Below are positions 54,330-62,722 of a stretch of 64,000 bases of DNA, piece after piece (positions within the stretch are counted from its first letter, which is position 1; every line of letters starts with the position of its first letter). The stretch lies in contig JANQOR010000004.1 in NCBI GenBank assembly GCA_028285685.1, forward strand, positions 1 to 64,000. The letters run 5' to 3'. Below the pieces are notes generated by a model, which saw only the letters and a list, made by a program, of their open reading frames with translations, had not been told where the DNA came from and searched no databases. The translations under genes were made by a program, and so were the position numbers. The stretch is from Cyclobacteriaceae bacterium. Lineage in GTDB: Bacteria; Bacteroidota; Bacteroidia; Cytophagales; Cyclobacteriaceae.

Positions 54330-54421
54330 GATCTGTGGTTTTCATGGATAAGATAGTCATTTTGAGCTTGTTCAACTCGAAACAAATTTCAAGGAGGATG
54401 TGGAAACTGTTCTGTTAGATC

Positions 54422-54481
54422 GTCAGGATGTACCAGTTAAGCCGTAATTTTTATAAACAATCATCTCCTTACGGTCCTGAC
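54422..54481 (+). promoter_or_regulatory. Nested inverted repeats upstream of the DUF4383-like gene
   Basis: GTCAGGA (54422-54428) pairs with TCCTGAC (54475-54481) and CCGTAA (54442-54447) pairs with TTACGG (54469-54474). The right arms are contiguous, while 13 bases bulge on the left. The element ends 30 bases before the ATG at 54512 and may form a leader RNA fold. Confidence 0.35.
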
Positions 54482-54511
54482 CTTTGCTTTATAAAACAAA
54501 CAGTTAAAATT

Positions 54512-54895
54512 ATGGACACAAAGAACACATCTTTGTTTTGGGCGATTGCATTTCTAGCGGCTGGAATCATTGGTTTTGTTCCAAATCCTGTTGTTGGCTC
54601 CGGAGCTTTGTTCGAAACAAATTTTGCACACAACATGGTGCATATTGTTACTGCTGCTGCATTTTTCATTTTTATGATGAAAGAGGAAGCATCGCAAATC
54701 CTTTTTATGAAAGTATTTGGTGTTACCTACTTAGGGGTAGGGGTTGTTGGCTTTATCTGGCTCGGCGGAGCTGCAGAGGCTATGCTGTTAGGATTTATTA
54801 GGATCAACTTTCTTGACAACTTCCTGCACATTGCACTCGGCGGAGGGATTCTGGCGAGTGGAATGATCCTGGATAGGAACCGAAAAGAGGCCTGA
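54512..54895 (+). CDS. DUF4383-type small membrane protein
   Basis: A 127-residue protein with four membrane helices when started at the ATG 54512 (MDTKNTSLFWAIAFLAAG); an earlier ATG at 54428 would add 28 residues that read through the inverted repeats. The paired motifs FAHNMVHIVTAAAFF and NFLDNFLHIALGGGIL are typical of DUF4383 proteins as I remember them. The function is unknown. The upstream kinase gene is divergent. Confidence 0.75.
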   Translation: MDTKNTSLFWAIAFLAAGIIGFVPNPVVGSGALFETNFAHNMVHIVTAAAFFIFMMKEEASQILFMKVFGVTYLGVGVVGFIWLGGAAEAMLLGFIRINFLDNFLHIALGGGILASGMILDRNRKEA

Positions 54896-54918
54896 AGGCT
54901 TGATGAACAACCAAGGTA

Positions 54919-55095
54919 ATGTCAACACGGGAAGGAATCCAAATTCCAAAATCAAGACTTAGGACAATAGTGTTTGCTTTGATTTTGGGATTTGGAATTT
55001 CTTCTGTTCATTACTTTTTCCATCAAGAGCCGCAGTTGATCGATGGACTTCTGGATAGCACTATTACGGTATGTCGGACTGTGTTGTTTGATTAA
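54919..55095 (+). CDS. Possible 58-residue membrane peptide
   Basis: A short frame from ATG (54919) to TAA (55093-55095), 24 bases behind the DUF4383-like gene. It has a basic N-terminus (MSTREGIQIPKSRLR), one membrane helix (TIVFALILGFGISSVHYFF) and a polar tail. No family recognised. The codons include an inverted repeat (54939-54995), so it may be a chance frame or the remnant of a larger membrane protein. Confidence 0.35.
   Translation: MSTREGIQIPKSRLRTIVFALILGFGISSVHYFFHQEPQLIDGLLDSTITVCRTVLFD
54939..54995. repeat. AT-rich inverted repeat with 17-nt arms
   Basis: CCAAATTCCAAAATCAA (54939-54955) is complementary to TTGATTTTGGGATTTGG (54979-54995) with a single G-T pair; the loop is 23 bases. 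It lies inside the possible small gene at 54919. Confidence 0.6.
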
Positions 55096-55133
55096 GCAAG
55101 CTCAGAATTTCATGTTGAGGTGGTCAAATTCTT

Positions 55134-57503
55134 TCATTCATATCGCAGGCTGACAATTGGATTCATTTTGATGGATTGCAGAATGTAAAAGGCGGGTGGA
55201 AGTGTGACCAGCAGCGTTCCGATAGCCGAACCGGCAACGAAGGCAGTGTAGTTGACTTCAATTCGGTAAGCAAATTCCTGCAACCAAACTCCTGCCAGGT
55301 AGTTCGCGATTGGAACTGACAGAAGAATGGCCACAAGAAGGAAAGAAAACAGCTCTTTCATATGCAAAAACCATAGCTGGTTGGGTTTTGCTCCAAACAC
55401 TTTTCTTACACCTGTTTCCTTCGTTTTTTGTGCGGAGACGATCGCTGAAAGAGCGAACGTCCCCATCCCTGAGATCAGCAGCATAATCAGGCCTCCAACA
55501 GCCAGGGATTTTTTGAGGTTGATGTCATCACGATAGAGTTCCTGAAATTCGTTGTTTAGGAACATGTACTCAAAAGGGGCCTCACCCATCGTTCGATGGT
55601 ACAAGCTTTCAATCTTAACAAGTGCCTTTTCCGGGTCTCCAGGTGAGATCTGAACAAACAGCGATTCATCGTACAGATATTCTTTGTCCGAAAGTCCGAC
55701 GATCAAGGGAAGGGTTTCGGCGTGGAGCGAAAAAAGATGCGTGTCACTAATTACACCAACGACCTCTCCATACCGGTTCACTGGCTGACCGATCGGATTG
55801 CTCCATCCATATGTACGAACGGCGGTTTCATTTACCAGGTAGGACCTGCGATGATCAGCAGGGTTGATCTTTTGAAAATTTCTCCCTTCAACGAGTGGAA
55901 TACCGGTGAGATCAAGAAATTCGTGATCAAAGTAGAGTGAATGAGCGATTCGACGTTGCTGCCTCCCATTAATTTTAAACACATAATCTTCCTTGTAAGG
56001 TACGGAAGGAAGATACGTACTTCCCGAAGCGCTGACCACCTCTGGCACGGCCTTTAGTTCTTCTTTTAAGATCCCGAGCTTATGAGAAACATATTTCGGA
56101 ATAGAAAGGACCACGATATTTTCGTTAATGAACGCAGGGTTGTTTTTTTCAGCATAATCAAGCTGAGCGGTAATGATGATGCTTAGAATGATGACAATGA
56201 TGGAAAAACTGAACTGAAGTATGACGAGCATACGTCGAAACCAAAGGTTGTATTTTTTCACCCGATAGTCGGGGTTCAACAAATGTGTACGATTGGCTAG
56301 CGATATATGGACCGCTGGATATAGTCCGTGTACGGTCGCGATCCCAAGAAAAAGAAGCAATGCATTCAACAGGAAATCATACTGCAGTAGCATTTGAGTA
56401 CTCCATTTGATTCCTGAAAACTGCTCAAGGAATGGAATGGATATGAGCGAAAGTATCCACGCGAGTACAAATGAAATAGAGGTGGTCAACAGCGATTCAA
56501 CAAGAAACTGTCTTCGAATCTGACCGTTCAAAGCGCCTATCGTTTTTCTCACAGCTACTTCCTTCGCTCGCTTGACGGAACGTGCCATTGTTAAGTTGAT
56601 GTAATTGATGCAGGCAACCAGGATGACGAAAAGGGCAATCAAAAAGGAAGTATACACATAGACACTTCTTCCATTCCGGGAAAATTCCGCATGAAGATTT
56701 GATCGTAAATGAATTTCCTCCAGGGGCTGCGGAAAGATGGCAACCCGGCCTTCGAGTTGATCTGCAATTTCAGCTAGAAACACCTCCGAAAATTCCTCTA
56801 GCTTAGATTCAAACAGGTCCGGCTTGTGGTTCTCTGTTAAGAGCACATAGGTATAAGCATCCGCTTCCGTCCAGGCTCCTTCATAGCCAAACGTATCCCA
56901 GGAAATGAGCATATTGAAGTCCAGGTGCGTCTTATGGGTACCTTTTTTGACAACACCACCAATGAAAACCTGTCCCTTGTTGATGGTGATCATCTCCCCT
57001 GTCGGATCCTGGCCTGGGAAAAGAAGATGTGACAATTCTTCGCTTATGATCACTTCATCCGGCTGATCTAATGTTTCCGATCCACCATAAAGGAATTCGA
57101 AAGAGAAAAGCTCAAAAAAACTGGAATCTATCCTGTATACCTTTTCCACATTCAATTTTTTCTCTGGTACTTCGACAACTACTTTGTAATTGTTGCTTTC
57201 AAACGGAACCATCAGTCTGGCGTAGCTGACCACCTCCGGAAACTCGCTTTGAAGAGCAGGGCCCAAAGGAATCGGACCTGGAGCCCAATCGGAGACGTTG
57301 CCCTCACGCTCCAGGCTGCACGCCACCCGGTAGATCCTGTCCTTGTTTTTGTGCATTCGCTCGTACGTCAGCTCATGGTACCCATAGACAAGTGCCAGCA
57401 GACCGATCGTCATAGCTGTAGAAAGACCCAGGATGTTGATGCCAGCCTGAAAAGGCTTGTGCATAATATTCCTTATCGCTACTATTAAATAGTTGTTGAA
57501 CAT
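55134..57503 (-). CDS. MacB/FtsX-type ABC transporter permease
   Basis: A 789-residue inner-membrane protein of the long, two-module permease family common in Bacteroidota. N-terminal helix (about 20-40), a periplasmic MacB-type domain (45-270; ERMHKNKDRIYRVAC, DQPDEVIISEELSHLLFPG), FtsX core helices (275-400; VACINYINLTMARSVKRAKE, VAVRKTIGA), a second periplasmic domain (420-650), and a final FtsX module (ETGVRKVFGAKPNQLWFLHM). An ATPase partner is not adjacent. Such permeases often export peptides or lipids or transmit stress signals. It starts 29 bases after the carboxypeptidase-regulatory protein gene. Confidence 0.88.
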   Translation of the reverse strand: MFNNYLIVAIRNIMHKPFQAGINILGLSTAMTIGLLALVYGYHELTYERMHKNKDRIYRVACSLEREGNVSDWAPGPIPLGPALQSEFPEVVSYARLMVPFESNNYKVVVEVPEKKLNVEKVYRIDSSFFELFSFEFLYGGSETLDQPDEVIISEELSHLLFPGQDPTGEMITINKGQVFIGGVVKKGTHKTHLDFNMLISWDTFGYEGAWTEADAYTYVLLTENHKPDLFESKLEEFSEVFLAEIADQLEGRVAIFPQPLEEIHLRSNLHAEFSRNGRSVYVYTSFLIALFVILVACINYINLTMARSVKRAKEVAVRKTIGALNGQIRRQFLVESLLTTSISFVLAWILSLISIPFLEQFSGIKWSTQMLLQYDFLLNALLLFLGIATVHGLYPAVHISLANRTHLLNPDYRVKKYNLWFRRMLVILQFSFSIIVIILSIIITAQLDYAEKNNPAFINENIVVLSIPKYVSHKLGILKEELKAVPEVVSASGSTYLPSVPYKEDYVFKINGRQQRRIAHSLYFDHEFLDLTGIPLVEGRNFQKINPADHRRSYLVNETAVRTYGWSNPIGQPVNRYGEVVGVISDTHLFSLHAETLPLIVGLSDKEYLYDESLFVQISPGDPEKALVKIESLYHRTMGEAPFEYMFLNNEFQELYRDDINLKKSLAVGGLIMLLISGMGTFALSAIVSAQKTKETGVRKVFGAKPNQLWFLHMKELFSFLLVAILLSVPIANYLAGVWLQEFAYRIEVNYTAFVAGSAIGTLLVTLPPAFYILQSIKMNPIVSLRYE

Positions 57504-57532
57504 TACTATGGCTTAGAAAATTAAGGAATAGA

Positions 57533-58858
57533 CTAAAGGGCTCCGTTTCGCTTCAGGCTCCTTCGCTTTTTGCGGATCGTCATTTTTTCCGCCTCGGGCT
57601 CCTTGCTGTTGGATTGAAATTGCGTTTCAAGAGACATCTCGCTTTCCAGGTCATCAAGGATCTTCTTGTCTAGCGGTGTTTCCTTAACCGTATTATAATG
57701 GGCCCAAAATTCCGGGTTGTATGGTTTATCAATAAACTGCAAAGAAGAATGAGGAATCATGAACAACTTCTTATCAGGCTTGGGCATCTTGCCAAGGTGC
57801 ATATCATTGACCATCAACTCATTGTAGCTTTCGGTGGTGAAGAGTTTTTCCTTCGTAACACTGGAATGCGCATCAAAAACGGTAGTATACCGCATATAGT
57901 GTGGAAAGTAAACACCCGCAACTTCCTTGAAGAGAATGGTCTTTTTCAGGGATTTAGCACGATACAGTAATGTGTCATTAGGTACCCAACTCGCTGAATC
58001 TTGCTGGTGCCACTCGCCTTCGATCTTTAGTATGGCATAGTTTTCGGCATCTATATAAAGGTTTTCTTTCTCATTGCCGTCTGCTTTGATCACATACACC
58101 AATCGATCATCAAGGAAGGTGTATTCTTTGAACGAATATTCATACCGGGACGGATCCAATGCATTCTTCCCGTAGCGAACATCGTTTTCTATCAGCATCA
58201 CGTGAAAGAAATTCCACTCCTCATAATAAAGGCTAGCCAGGAAGTCGACGGTTTTTCCTTTTCTGGCTTCCATTAGGTAGACCTTCTCACGTTGATCGTG
58301 CTTATTAACAGGAATGGAATATCTCCGATCAAAAAGCTGACAAGCTGCTTCGTAGAGGCCAACATATTTGCCATTCTCCTTGATATACTGCCTGAAAAAG
58401 CCCTCCATCATGTAGGAGGTTTGGGGATAGTTGAACTTAATGTGCTCTATGGCTTTTTCAACAATTTCTTTTGCTGTCAGTTGTTTTGTGCTGACAACGA
58501 TTTCCTGCAAGACCACAGGTTTGTTTTTTAGTTGGATCACGATTGTTTGCTGATCTCGAACGTCATTCAAGGGTTGCAGGTATTCATGGTAGCCAAGCAT
58601 GGAAACCCAGAGTGTGTCGCCCAGGTATTTCTCAGGAATTGAAAACTCAAATTCTCCAAGTTTATTGGAAACGACTCCCAGTGATTTTTCCCTGATGCCC
58701 ACCGTGGCAAAAGCCAGTGGTTCTTTGGTGTCCTGGTCTATGACCTTTCCTGACAGTGCAAAAGGAGCCTCCGATTCTGCTGGCTTCTGTGCACCTACAA
58801 TTAGACACGTAAATACGAGTGCGATGAAAACGAAAAATGATTTGATTACTTTAAGCAT
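57533..58858 (-). CDS. Carboxypeptidase-regulatory-like domain protein (DUF5686-like)
   Basis: A 441-residue exported protein if started at the internal ATG 58858 (MLKVIKSFFVFIALVFTCL), which gives a normal signal peptide; the longer frame to 58909 adds 17 polar residues. Residues about 35-115 form a carboxypeptidase-regulatory-like beta-sandwich (GKVIDQDTKEPLAFATVGIR, GEFEFSIPE, MLGYHEY). The rest matches a large outer-membrane-associated family in Bacteroidota (EIVEKAIEHIKFNYP, EGFFRQYIKENGKYV, IDAENYAILKIEGEW) of unknown function. It likely forms an operon with the permease and the upstream AraC regulator gene. Confidence 0.8.
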   Translation of the reverse strand: MLKVIKSFFVFIALVFTCLIVGAQKPAESEAPFALSGKVIDQDTKEPLAFATVGIREKSLGVVSNKLGEFEFSIPEKYLGDTLWVSMLGYHEYLQPLNDVRDQQTIVIQLKNKPVVLQEIVVSTKQLTAKEIVEKAIEHIKFNYPQTSYMMEGFFRQYIKENGKYVGLYEAACQLFDRRYSIPVNKHDQREKVYLMEARKGKTVDFLASLYYEEWNFFHVMLIENDVRYGKNALDPSRYEYSFKEYTFLDDRLVYVIKADGNEKENLYIDAENYAILKIEGEWHQQDSASWVPNDTLLYRAKSLKKTILFKEVAGVYFPHYMRYTTVFDAHSSVTKEKLFTTESYNELMVNDMHLGKMPKPDKKLFMIPHSSLQFIDKPYNPEFWAHYNTVKETPLDKKILDDLESEMSLETQFQSNSKEPEAEKMTIRKKRRSLKRNGAL

Positions 58859-58933
58859 TTGACTTTTTTCATGCAATGAAAGCGCCTGTTTGAACGATGG
58901 ATGGGGCAAATCGGGATTTGGGACAAATTAAAT

Positions 58934-60031
58934 TTAGTCTTTTATATACGCAGATGGCTGTTTTCCGGTAATCTTCTTGAATGCGCGGTAGAACGTAGAT
59001 CTTGAAGAAAACCCCACCTCATATCCGATTCCCTCCAGGGTTTTGAATTTCAGGTTGTCGCTGTTCATCTCCGTTAGCGCTTCCTGTACTCTATAGTAGT
59101 TGATAAAATCGTTGAATCCTTTTTTGAAATGATGATTGAGAACGAAGGAAATTGTCTTTTCGGGAATTCCTGCACGCTCACTAAGGTGTTCTAATTTCAA
59201 GTTTGGATTCCGGTAAAGCTCTTCGGTTGAAACCAATTGTTCAAGCTCAAGTGCTTTGGATTCCAGGTTATCCACCTGATGTGTGATCGTTCGCCACGGC
59301 GTATTTTGAAACATGAATCGGACACTCAGGAAATAGATCAGTGCAACGATTGGATAGTAGACAGGAAGATACTCCAGGCTGTCCAGCGGCGCATATCTCC
59401 AGGGAAGCCAATCATAGATAAAGAGAAAAGTCCAGACCAACGAAACAATGCTAAATCCGGAAAGAAGCGCTTTCCCCCATTTATAGGTGTTGTAGTCCAG
59501 TGTTTGCTTTTTGCTCGTAAGCAATCGCCAACTAAAATGAAGGTAGATCAGCACCAAGGGTAAACGAGCATGCTCCATATAATTGATATACTCGTAAAGT
59601 CGGGATGGTACGGCGATCAGATCAATTTCTGACAGCAAGTTCAGGTTGTAGCTAACGATGATGACAATGCTGGCAAGGAATGGAAGCACTTCTGGTAAAA
59701 AAGTGAGCATATGTAATTTCTCCTTTGCATCCAGTTTGTAATTCTGAATGACCATACTCTTGACGTAGAGGTAAATAGCCGGGCCCAGCGGTATAATCAG
59801 ATGGAAAGGAAAATAGGTGAGCAGCAGCTCTTGTGAAAACGAAAACCAGGTGATATCGACAGAATCCTGAACGAACATACCCATAGTTGCCAGGGTCAGT
59901 ATCAATATTACGATAGCAAATAGACGATACGATAGTGTCGTTCTGGCTTTCTGCCTTAAAACGACGAACACCAGGACGATCCCCTGAATTATTCCGAAAA
60001 GAAGAAACGCGTTTATTGCGGTGATCTCCAT
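58934..60031 (-). CDS. AraC-family regulator with multi-helix membrane domain (first)
   Basis: A 365-residue protein. About seven membrane helices fill residues 5-235 (INAFLLFGIIQGIVLVFVVL and onward), and an AraC-type DNA-binding domain ends it (260-363; LEHLSERAGIPEKTISFVLN, TLEGIGYEVGFSSRSTFYRA, FKKITGKQPSAYIKD). It thus senses at the inner membrane and binds DNA directly. It precedes the regulatory-domain/permease genes on the same strand by 75 bases and may control them. A relative lies at 62723. Confidence 0.88.
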   Translation of the reverse strand: MEITAINAFLLFGIIQGIVLVFVVLRQKARTTLSYRLFAIVILILTLATMGMFVQDSVDITWFSFSQELLLTYFPFHLIIPLGPAIYLYVKSMVIQNYKLDAKEKLHMLTFLPEVLPFLASIVIIVSYNLNLLSEIDLIAVPSRLYEYINYMEHARLPLVLIYLHFSWRLLTSKKQTLDYNTYKWGKALLSGFSIVSLVWTFLFIYDWLPWRYAPLDSLEYLPVYYPIVALIYFLSVRFMFQNTPWRTITHQVDNLESKALELEQLVSTEELYRNPNLKLEHLSERAGIPEKTISFVLNHHFKKGFNDFINYYRVQEALTEMNSDNLKFKTLEGIGYEVGFSSRSTFYRAFKKITGKQPSAYIKD

Positions 60032-60140
60032 GTCATTTGGTTAGCTGGTGTCAAGTTAAACGTAAAGTTGGGTGACAACCATACATTTGTCAATGAAACC
60101 CGGGATTTATAATTTGGCTGCTCCATTTTAAGGAAAACCA

Positions 60141-60539
60141 ATGAACCTGACTCCAATTTACTCCTCCCAACTTCTCTGCCTCGCTTTTCTGACCATTCTG
60201 TTCCTTCAGTCTGGACTGGATAAAGTCGTAAACTATAAAGCCAATCGCGATTGGCTCACCGAGCACTTTGCAAAAAGCCCCCTTCGCAAGTTGGTTGGCC
60301 TCATGCTTCCTACAATCACCCTTTTGGAGACAGCTGCAGGGACGATCTGCGGACTTGGGATCTATTTCCTGATCGTGGATGGTACAGCATCGATGGGCTT
60401 ACTTGGAGCGCAGCTATCTGCCGTCTCTGTGGTCGCACTATTTTTAGGACAGCGACTTGCGCAAGACTATGAAGGTGCTGCAACGCTTACTACCTACTTC
60501 ATCATTTCGATCATGGCCATTTTTTTAATGGGCCTTTGA
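60141..60539 (+). CDS. DoxX-like membrane protein
   Basis: A 132-residue protein with four membrane helices and the DoxX-type start (LCLAFLTILFLQSGLDKVVNY) and later motif (LPTITLLETAAGTICGLG). Family members are quinone-linked or of unknown role. Upstream, TTG and TATAATTTG 18 bases apart (about 60090-60118) might be a promoter, with one extra base in the -7 element. Divergent from the AraC regulator. Confidence 0.78.
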   Translation: MNLTPIYSSQLLCLAFLTILFLQSGLDKVVNYKANRDWLTEHFAKSPLRKLVGLMLPTITLLETAAGTICGLGIYFLIVDGTASMGLLGAQLSAVSVVALFLGQRLAQDYEGAATLTTYFIISIMAIFLMGL

Positions 60540-60579
60540 ACTGACATTCGTCTGTAGATTCATCAGCAGATCATCGTAG

Positions 60580-60602
60580 TTTTCTTGCTAAAAGCAAGAA
60601 AA
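60580..60602. other. Perfect stem-loop between two small membrane-protein genes
   Basis: TTTTCTTGCT-AAA-AGCAAGAAAA, a 10-bp stem with a 3-base loop. No T-run follows outside the stem, so weak termination or an mRNA boundary is possible. Confidence 0.45.
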
Positions 60603-60640
60603 TGTGAAGTTTTCGGGTTCGTCCACGGTTTAGGCACACA

Positions 60641-61093
60641 TTGGAAGGGAATCAACCTGAAATTGAAGAAAAGATCCGAAAAGCCGCTTCTGATAAGGAT
60701 CAATTCGTCTCTTCAGGACTTTCAGGACACTTATACATCAAGATCCATCCTGATGAGCAACATTTTTGGTCACCTCAGCTGGATCTCACTTTTGAGCAGG
60801 CCGAGGAACATGTGATCGTAAGAGGACTTTATGGCCCGAAACCTACACTATGGGCCATCTTCTTCTTCGGTTATGTTGTACTTGGTATTTTGACTGTTTT
60901 CGTCGGTATGTGGGGACTCACAAAGTGGAGTCTTGGTATGTCTTCAATGGTCTTGTGGGCAATTCCCATATTCGCCATCCTTGCTGCAATCTTGTATTTC
61001 TCTGCACAGGCCGGGCAAAAACTCGGAGCTCAGCAAATGTTTGATATCCACCATTTCTATGAAGAAACGATTGGTAGCAAGATTCAGGTTTAG
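60641..61093 (+). CDS. Membrane protein of unknown function with TTG start
   Basis: A 150-residue protein. The only usable start in frame is TTG at 60641; a stop lies at 60605 and no ATG or GTG lies between. The N-terminal half is soluble (EIEEKIRKAASDKDQFVSSG, FEQAEEHVIVRGLYGPKPTL), followed by two membrane helices (about 88-107 and 110-128) and a polar tail. The body looks like a real protein with good codon structure. Not a family I can name. It follows the DoxX-like gene by 101 bases and converges on the M20 dipeptidase gene. Confidence 0.7.
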   Translation: MEGNQPEIEEKIRKAASDKDQFVSSGLSGHLYIKIHPDEQHFWSPQLDLTFEQAEEHVIVRGLYGPKPTLWAIFFFGYVVLGILTVFVGMWGLTKWSLGMSSMVLWAIPIFAILAAILYFSAQAGQKLGAQQMFDIHHFYEETIGSKIQV

Positions 61094-61098
61094 ACGCA

Positions 61099-62610
61099 CT
61101 ACAATTTTTCAGAAAGAATTGCGATCATCGTCTGGATGCCTTCGCGGTAATTCCCCAGGCGAATGTTTTCATTGGGACTGTGTTGGTTGTTGTCCCGATT
61201 GACCGTTGGCACCGTTACCGCCGGAATACCCAACGTCGTGACGAACGGGGAAATCGGGATTGAACCACCACTCATCCGAATCATGATTGGTTCTTCGGAG
61301 AAAGATTTCTGCAGTGCCCTTCGCAACCAAAGGCCGACTTCTGAATCAAAATCTGTTCGGAAGGATTGGTAAGATACTTCGTAATTGAAGGTGGCGACCT
61401 TTTCGTTATTCATCCGCTCTTCCTTCGTCGGCACTTTATCGGTCACATAGAATCCCTGGCTCTCAACATGTTCCCTAATGAGCGAAATCAATCGTTCCGG
61501 GTCCGATTCCAGAACCAAACGCACGTCTATCTCGGCACGTGCCCAGCCCGGCACAATCGTTCTCACCTTCTCGTCAATCCAGCCTGACTGCATGCCGCGA
61601 ATGTTCAACGAGGGATACTGGATGGCTTCCTGATAATATCTACCAACCTTGTCAACGGTTCCTAATTGCAGTCGATCCATGATCTGGTCTGTGTTGTCAG
61701 GAACTGCTCGAAGTATTTTCTCCGTCTCCTCATCAATCGAAATGCCGTCGTAAAACCCGGGAATGGTGACACGACCATCATCGTCTTTCATGGAAGCCAG
61801 GACCTTCGAAAGCCTAAGGGCAGGATTGGGAGCAAAATTCCCAAAATGTCCACTGTGCTGTGGCGCAATCGGCCCATAGGTAGTTAGTTGAATGGTGGCA
61901 ATCCCGCGAGCACCAAAAGTGAGTGTCGGTTTGTTGGTGATATGCCTGGGCCCATCAAAAATGATCAGCATATCCGATTTAAGGAGTTCGCTGTTTTTGG
62001 TCACAGCATCTGGGAGGCGCGGAGAGCCCAATTCCTCCTCAAAATCCATGATGACTTTAAGATTGAAGTTGGGATTGATCTTTTCGTCGTCGATCGCATC
62101 TATGGCAGCCAGCAACATAGCAACCGGGCCCTTGGCATCAGAAGCGGATCGTGCGAACACTCTCCACTCGTCGTCATAATTTTGGATCCGACCCCAGGGA
62201 ATCTCCTTCCAGCTTCCGTCGGATTCCCGCATTTTTAGCGCGGGCGTAAACGGGTGTTCCTGGTTCCACCTGGAGGTGTCTACCGGTTGCCCATCGATCT
62301 GAAGGTATACCAACACGGTCTTCTTTGCCTTTTTACCAGCTCGCTCGGCTAGCAACAGTGGAACAGTACTCGTTTCAATCCTTGTTGTGGTAAAGTCTCT
62401 TTCCTGAAAAGCATTCTCACACCATTTCACATTCAGCTCAATGTCTTCGGGATAAAAAGCATCATTTGGTATACTTAACAACTCTTTCAAAATTGGAAAT
62501 GAAGCCTGAGCATAGGTAGCAGACAGGTCTTGCAGTTTTTGTTGATCTAACTTTTGGCCGATCGAACCTGAGAAAACGAAAACGAATGAAAGTGCGGGTA
62601 ATAGCTTCAT
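61099..62610 (-). CDS. Secreted M20-family dipeptidase-like protein with altered zinc ligand
   Basis: A 503-residue protein started at the ATG 62610 (MKLLPALSFVFVFSGSIGQ, signal peptide); a longer frame to 62646 adds 12 residues. It follows the M20 dipeptidase plan: D158 (ARSASDAKGP), E191/E192 (MDFEEELGSP), D219 (IIFDGPRH), the lid motif and the late His (NNQHSPNENI). The first metal ligand is changed: where dipeptidases have GHYDVQPVD, this reads LQIDGQPVD (Gln 104). It may bind one metal, act on another substrate or be a non-catalytic binder. It is flanked by two AraC-type regulators. Confidence 0.85.
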   Translation of the reverse strand: MKLLPALSFVFVFSGSIGQKLDQQKLQDLSATYAQASFPILKELLSIPNDAFYPEDIELNVKWCENAFQERDFTTTRIETSTVPLLLAERAGKKAKKTVLVYLQIDGQPVDTSRWNQEHPFTPALKMRESDGSWKEIPWGRIQNYDDEWRVFARSASDAKGPVAMLLAAIDAIDDEKINPNFNLKVIMDFEEELGSPRLPDAVTKNSELLKSDMLIIFDGPRHITNKPTLTFGARGIATIQLTTYGPIAPQHSGHFGNFAPNPALRLSKVLASMKDDDGRVTIPGFYDGISIDEETEKILRAVPDNTDQIMDRLQLGTVDKVGRYYQEAIQYPSLNIRGMQSGWIDEKVRTIVPGWARAEIDVRLVLESDPERLISLIREHVESQGFYVTDKVPTKEERMNNEKVATFNYEVSYQSFRTDFDSEVGLWLRRALQKSFSEEPIMIRMSGGSIPISPFVTTLGIPAVTVPTVNRDNNQHSPNENIRLGNYREGIQTMIAILSEKL

Positions 62611-62722
62611 GTAGATGTGATATTTAGAGATGAGCCGGTTGGTCATTAATTTGCCTGAAAAGTTAGCTAAAATTACTTTTTGCGGACGAGCATCATAAGG
62701 AAACGTATCGCATTGAACTGTT

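Noticed and set aside
54939-54995. Inverted repeat as a terminator of the DUF4383-like gene.
   Set aside because: The loop is 23 bases, the arms are AT-rich and no T-run follows, so it does not fit a rho-independent terminator.
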